Shown: positions 63,252 through 64,000 of the stretch, in pieces
How the letters are laid out: each line of letters opens with the position of its first letter
Numbering within the stretch: position 1 is the stretch's first letter
Source of the DNA: Antonospora locustae
Taxonomy: Eukaryota > Microsporidia
Reading direction: 5' to 3'
Length of the DNA stretch: 64,000 bases
Assembly: GCA_007674295.1 (NCBI GenBank)
Contig: CM017456.1
Coordinates: forward strand, 62,001-126,000
The notes under the pieces: generated by a model
What the model was told of the DNA's origin: nothing
The model's database searches: none
What the model saw: the letters and a program-made list of their open reading frames with translations, nothing else
Program-made: the position numbers and the translations under genes

Positions 63252-64000
63252 ATGGAAGATGAAGAAAAGATAAACAATGAAATACAAAGCTTTCTTGCCA
63301 AGACAACAAGACCAGCTGTAGAAGGCCAGAGCAAAGTGGAGAGCACACAAGAAAGCACGGGTGCAGGTGAATTGGTTGAGATGCTTTCTAGGCTCCAAAG
63401 AACGTACTCCAGAATACAGGAGGCTCTTGAAACGAATGACGAGGGGGGGGTCAAAAGCGAGATACTTAAGAGCGATGTCAAGATGTCTCTTGTCTGCGAG
63501 TCGCTAGTGCGTGTCCTAAGAGAAACATACATTGAACGCAACGAGTTTGCAAAGACCATTGAAAGACTCGAGGCAAAAGAGACATCGCTAGCAAAGGAAA
63601 AGAAGCACCTCGAGGAGAGAGTCATGAAGCTCGAAAACGAAGTAAAGTACGCAGCACAGGCATCTAGTGAGATGGAGAGGTTTATTAAGGATCAGAAACA
63701 GAGTCTGGAGGCTATAAAAGGCAAGTTCGAGTCGCAGAGAAAAGCACTGGAAAACATGAAACTTGTCAACGAAGAGATCGACGCAAGTAGAAGATTGCTT
63801 ATCGAGAAATGCGAAGTCAGTTGCATGGAGATTGAGACGCTGAAGGGACACATAGAGGACAGGACACGAATAATAGATGAACTCAAGGAAAAACTCAAAG
63901 CACAGGAAAAATTGAAAGAAAGTCTTCAAGCGGCCAACAAGAGTCTTTTATCCAAGACAGAGGCGCTTAGCAAGAAGCTCGAGATCAAGGAAAAAAGCCT
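63252..64000 (+). CDS. Coiled-coil protein, 5' part (runs off window)
   Basis: An ATG at 63252, after CCCACACAACG, opens a frame that stays open to the window end (249 codons seen). After a short acidic start the sequence is almost continuous heptad-rich coiled coil, with many Lys/Glu and few aromatic residues. A run of eight G at about 63443-63450 is in frame. It could be a spindle, myosin-like or golgin-type protein; the rest is needed to decide. Confidence 0.75.
   Translation, partial: MEDEEKINNEIQSFLAKTTRPAVEGQSKVESTQESTGAGELVEMLSRLQRTYSRIQEALETNDEGGVKSEILKSDVKMSLVCESLVRVLRETYIERNEFAKTIERLEAKETSLAKEKKHLEERVMKLENEVKYAAQASSEMERFIKDQKQSLEAIKGKFESQRKALENMKLVNEEIDASRRLLIEKCEVSCMEIETLKGHIEDRTRIIDELKEKLKAQEKLKESLQAANKSLLSKTEALSKKLEIKEKS

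Noticed and set aside
63115..63273. 52-codon ORF between POL2 and the final coiled-coil gene
   Set aside because: Overlaps the start of the coiled-coil gene, which has the C-run context.

Overview
This window looks like nuclear DNA of a microsporidian, an obligate intracellular fungus-related parasite. Its proteins are clearly eukaryotic but short and divergent. No gene needs an intron. Intergenic gaps are mostly tens to a few hundred bases. Two signatures described for microsporidia recur: a run of C (less often G) just before the start codon, present at more than 35 starts here, and TATA or AAATTT-like boxes only about 15-35 bases upstream of the ATG, implying very short or absent 5' leaders. 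Mitosome-type genes (ISU1, PAM16), trehalose and chitin-precursor enzymes and a set of secreted or GPI-type surface protein candidates fit the same assignment. The species cannot be named from sequence alone; base composition is moderate (roughly 40-42 % GC by eye).

Layout. 0.2-10 kb: TMEM208/SND2, SUMO, an RBBP4/MSI1-type WD40 protein, a membrane RING-H2 protein, an aquaporin broken by a frameshift, a polytopic membrane protein, an unlisted-size 58-codon secreted ORF, ribosomal eS12, thioredoxin, MBF1, the meiotic protein HOP2 and a Ran-binding-domain protein. 10-20 kb: a Cys/Pro-rich secreted protein with a TATA box, membrane proteins, trehalose-6-phosphate synthase, a p24-like cargo receptor, UBC9, phosphoacetylglucosamine mutase, an MBOAT acyltransferase and RPB10. 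20-31 kb: a polo-like kinase, a ZIP3/RNF212-type RING protein, RPC40, a CID protein, a coiled-coil protein, TAH18/NDOR1, SPC1, a small GPI-type protein and UTP21. 31-43 kb: an Arf-like protein that has lost its nucleotide-binding motifs, GRASP, PAM16, a secreted coiled-coil protein, a DEAH helicase, SAM synthetase, DPH3, a 14-3-3-like protein and two more members of the GPI-type family. 43-64 kb: MED6, ISU1, a forkhead factor, an eIF3c-like protein, actin, zuotin, MCM6, YTH1, a small secreted protein ending KKEL, a SEC7-domain ARF-GEF, DNA polymerase epsilon and the start of a coiled-coil protein that runs off the window.

Themes. (1) SUMO, UBC9 and a ZIP3-type RING protein sit within 22 kb of HOP2, a set pointing to meiotic recombination. 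(2) ISU1, PAM16, TAH18 and DPH3 sketch the iron-sulfur route from mitosome to cytosol, with DNA polymerase epsilon as a likely client. (3) p24, GRASP, the ARF-GEF and the degenerate Arf-like protein belong to a reduced secretory system that would deliver the secreted proteins found here. (4) A family of three signal-peptide proteins has been reshuffled: a 195-bp stretch is identical, in inverted orientation, at 28 kb and 42 kb, and it carries the 3' end of the neighbouring SPC1 gene with it.

No rRNA, tRNA, CRISPR or recognisable transposon was found. Several 400-900 bp gaps hold short protein-like stretches in shifting frames and may be decayed genes.
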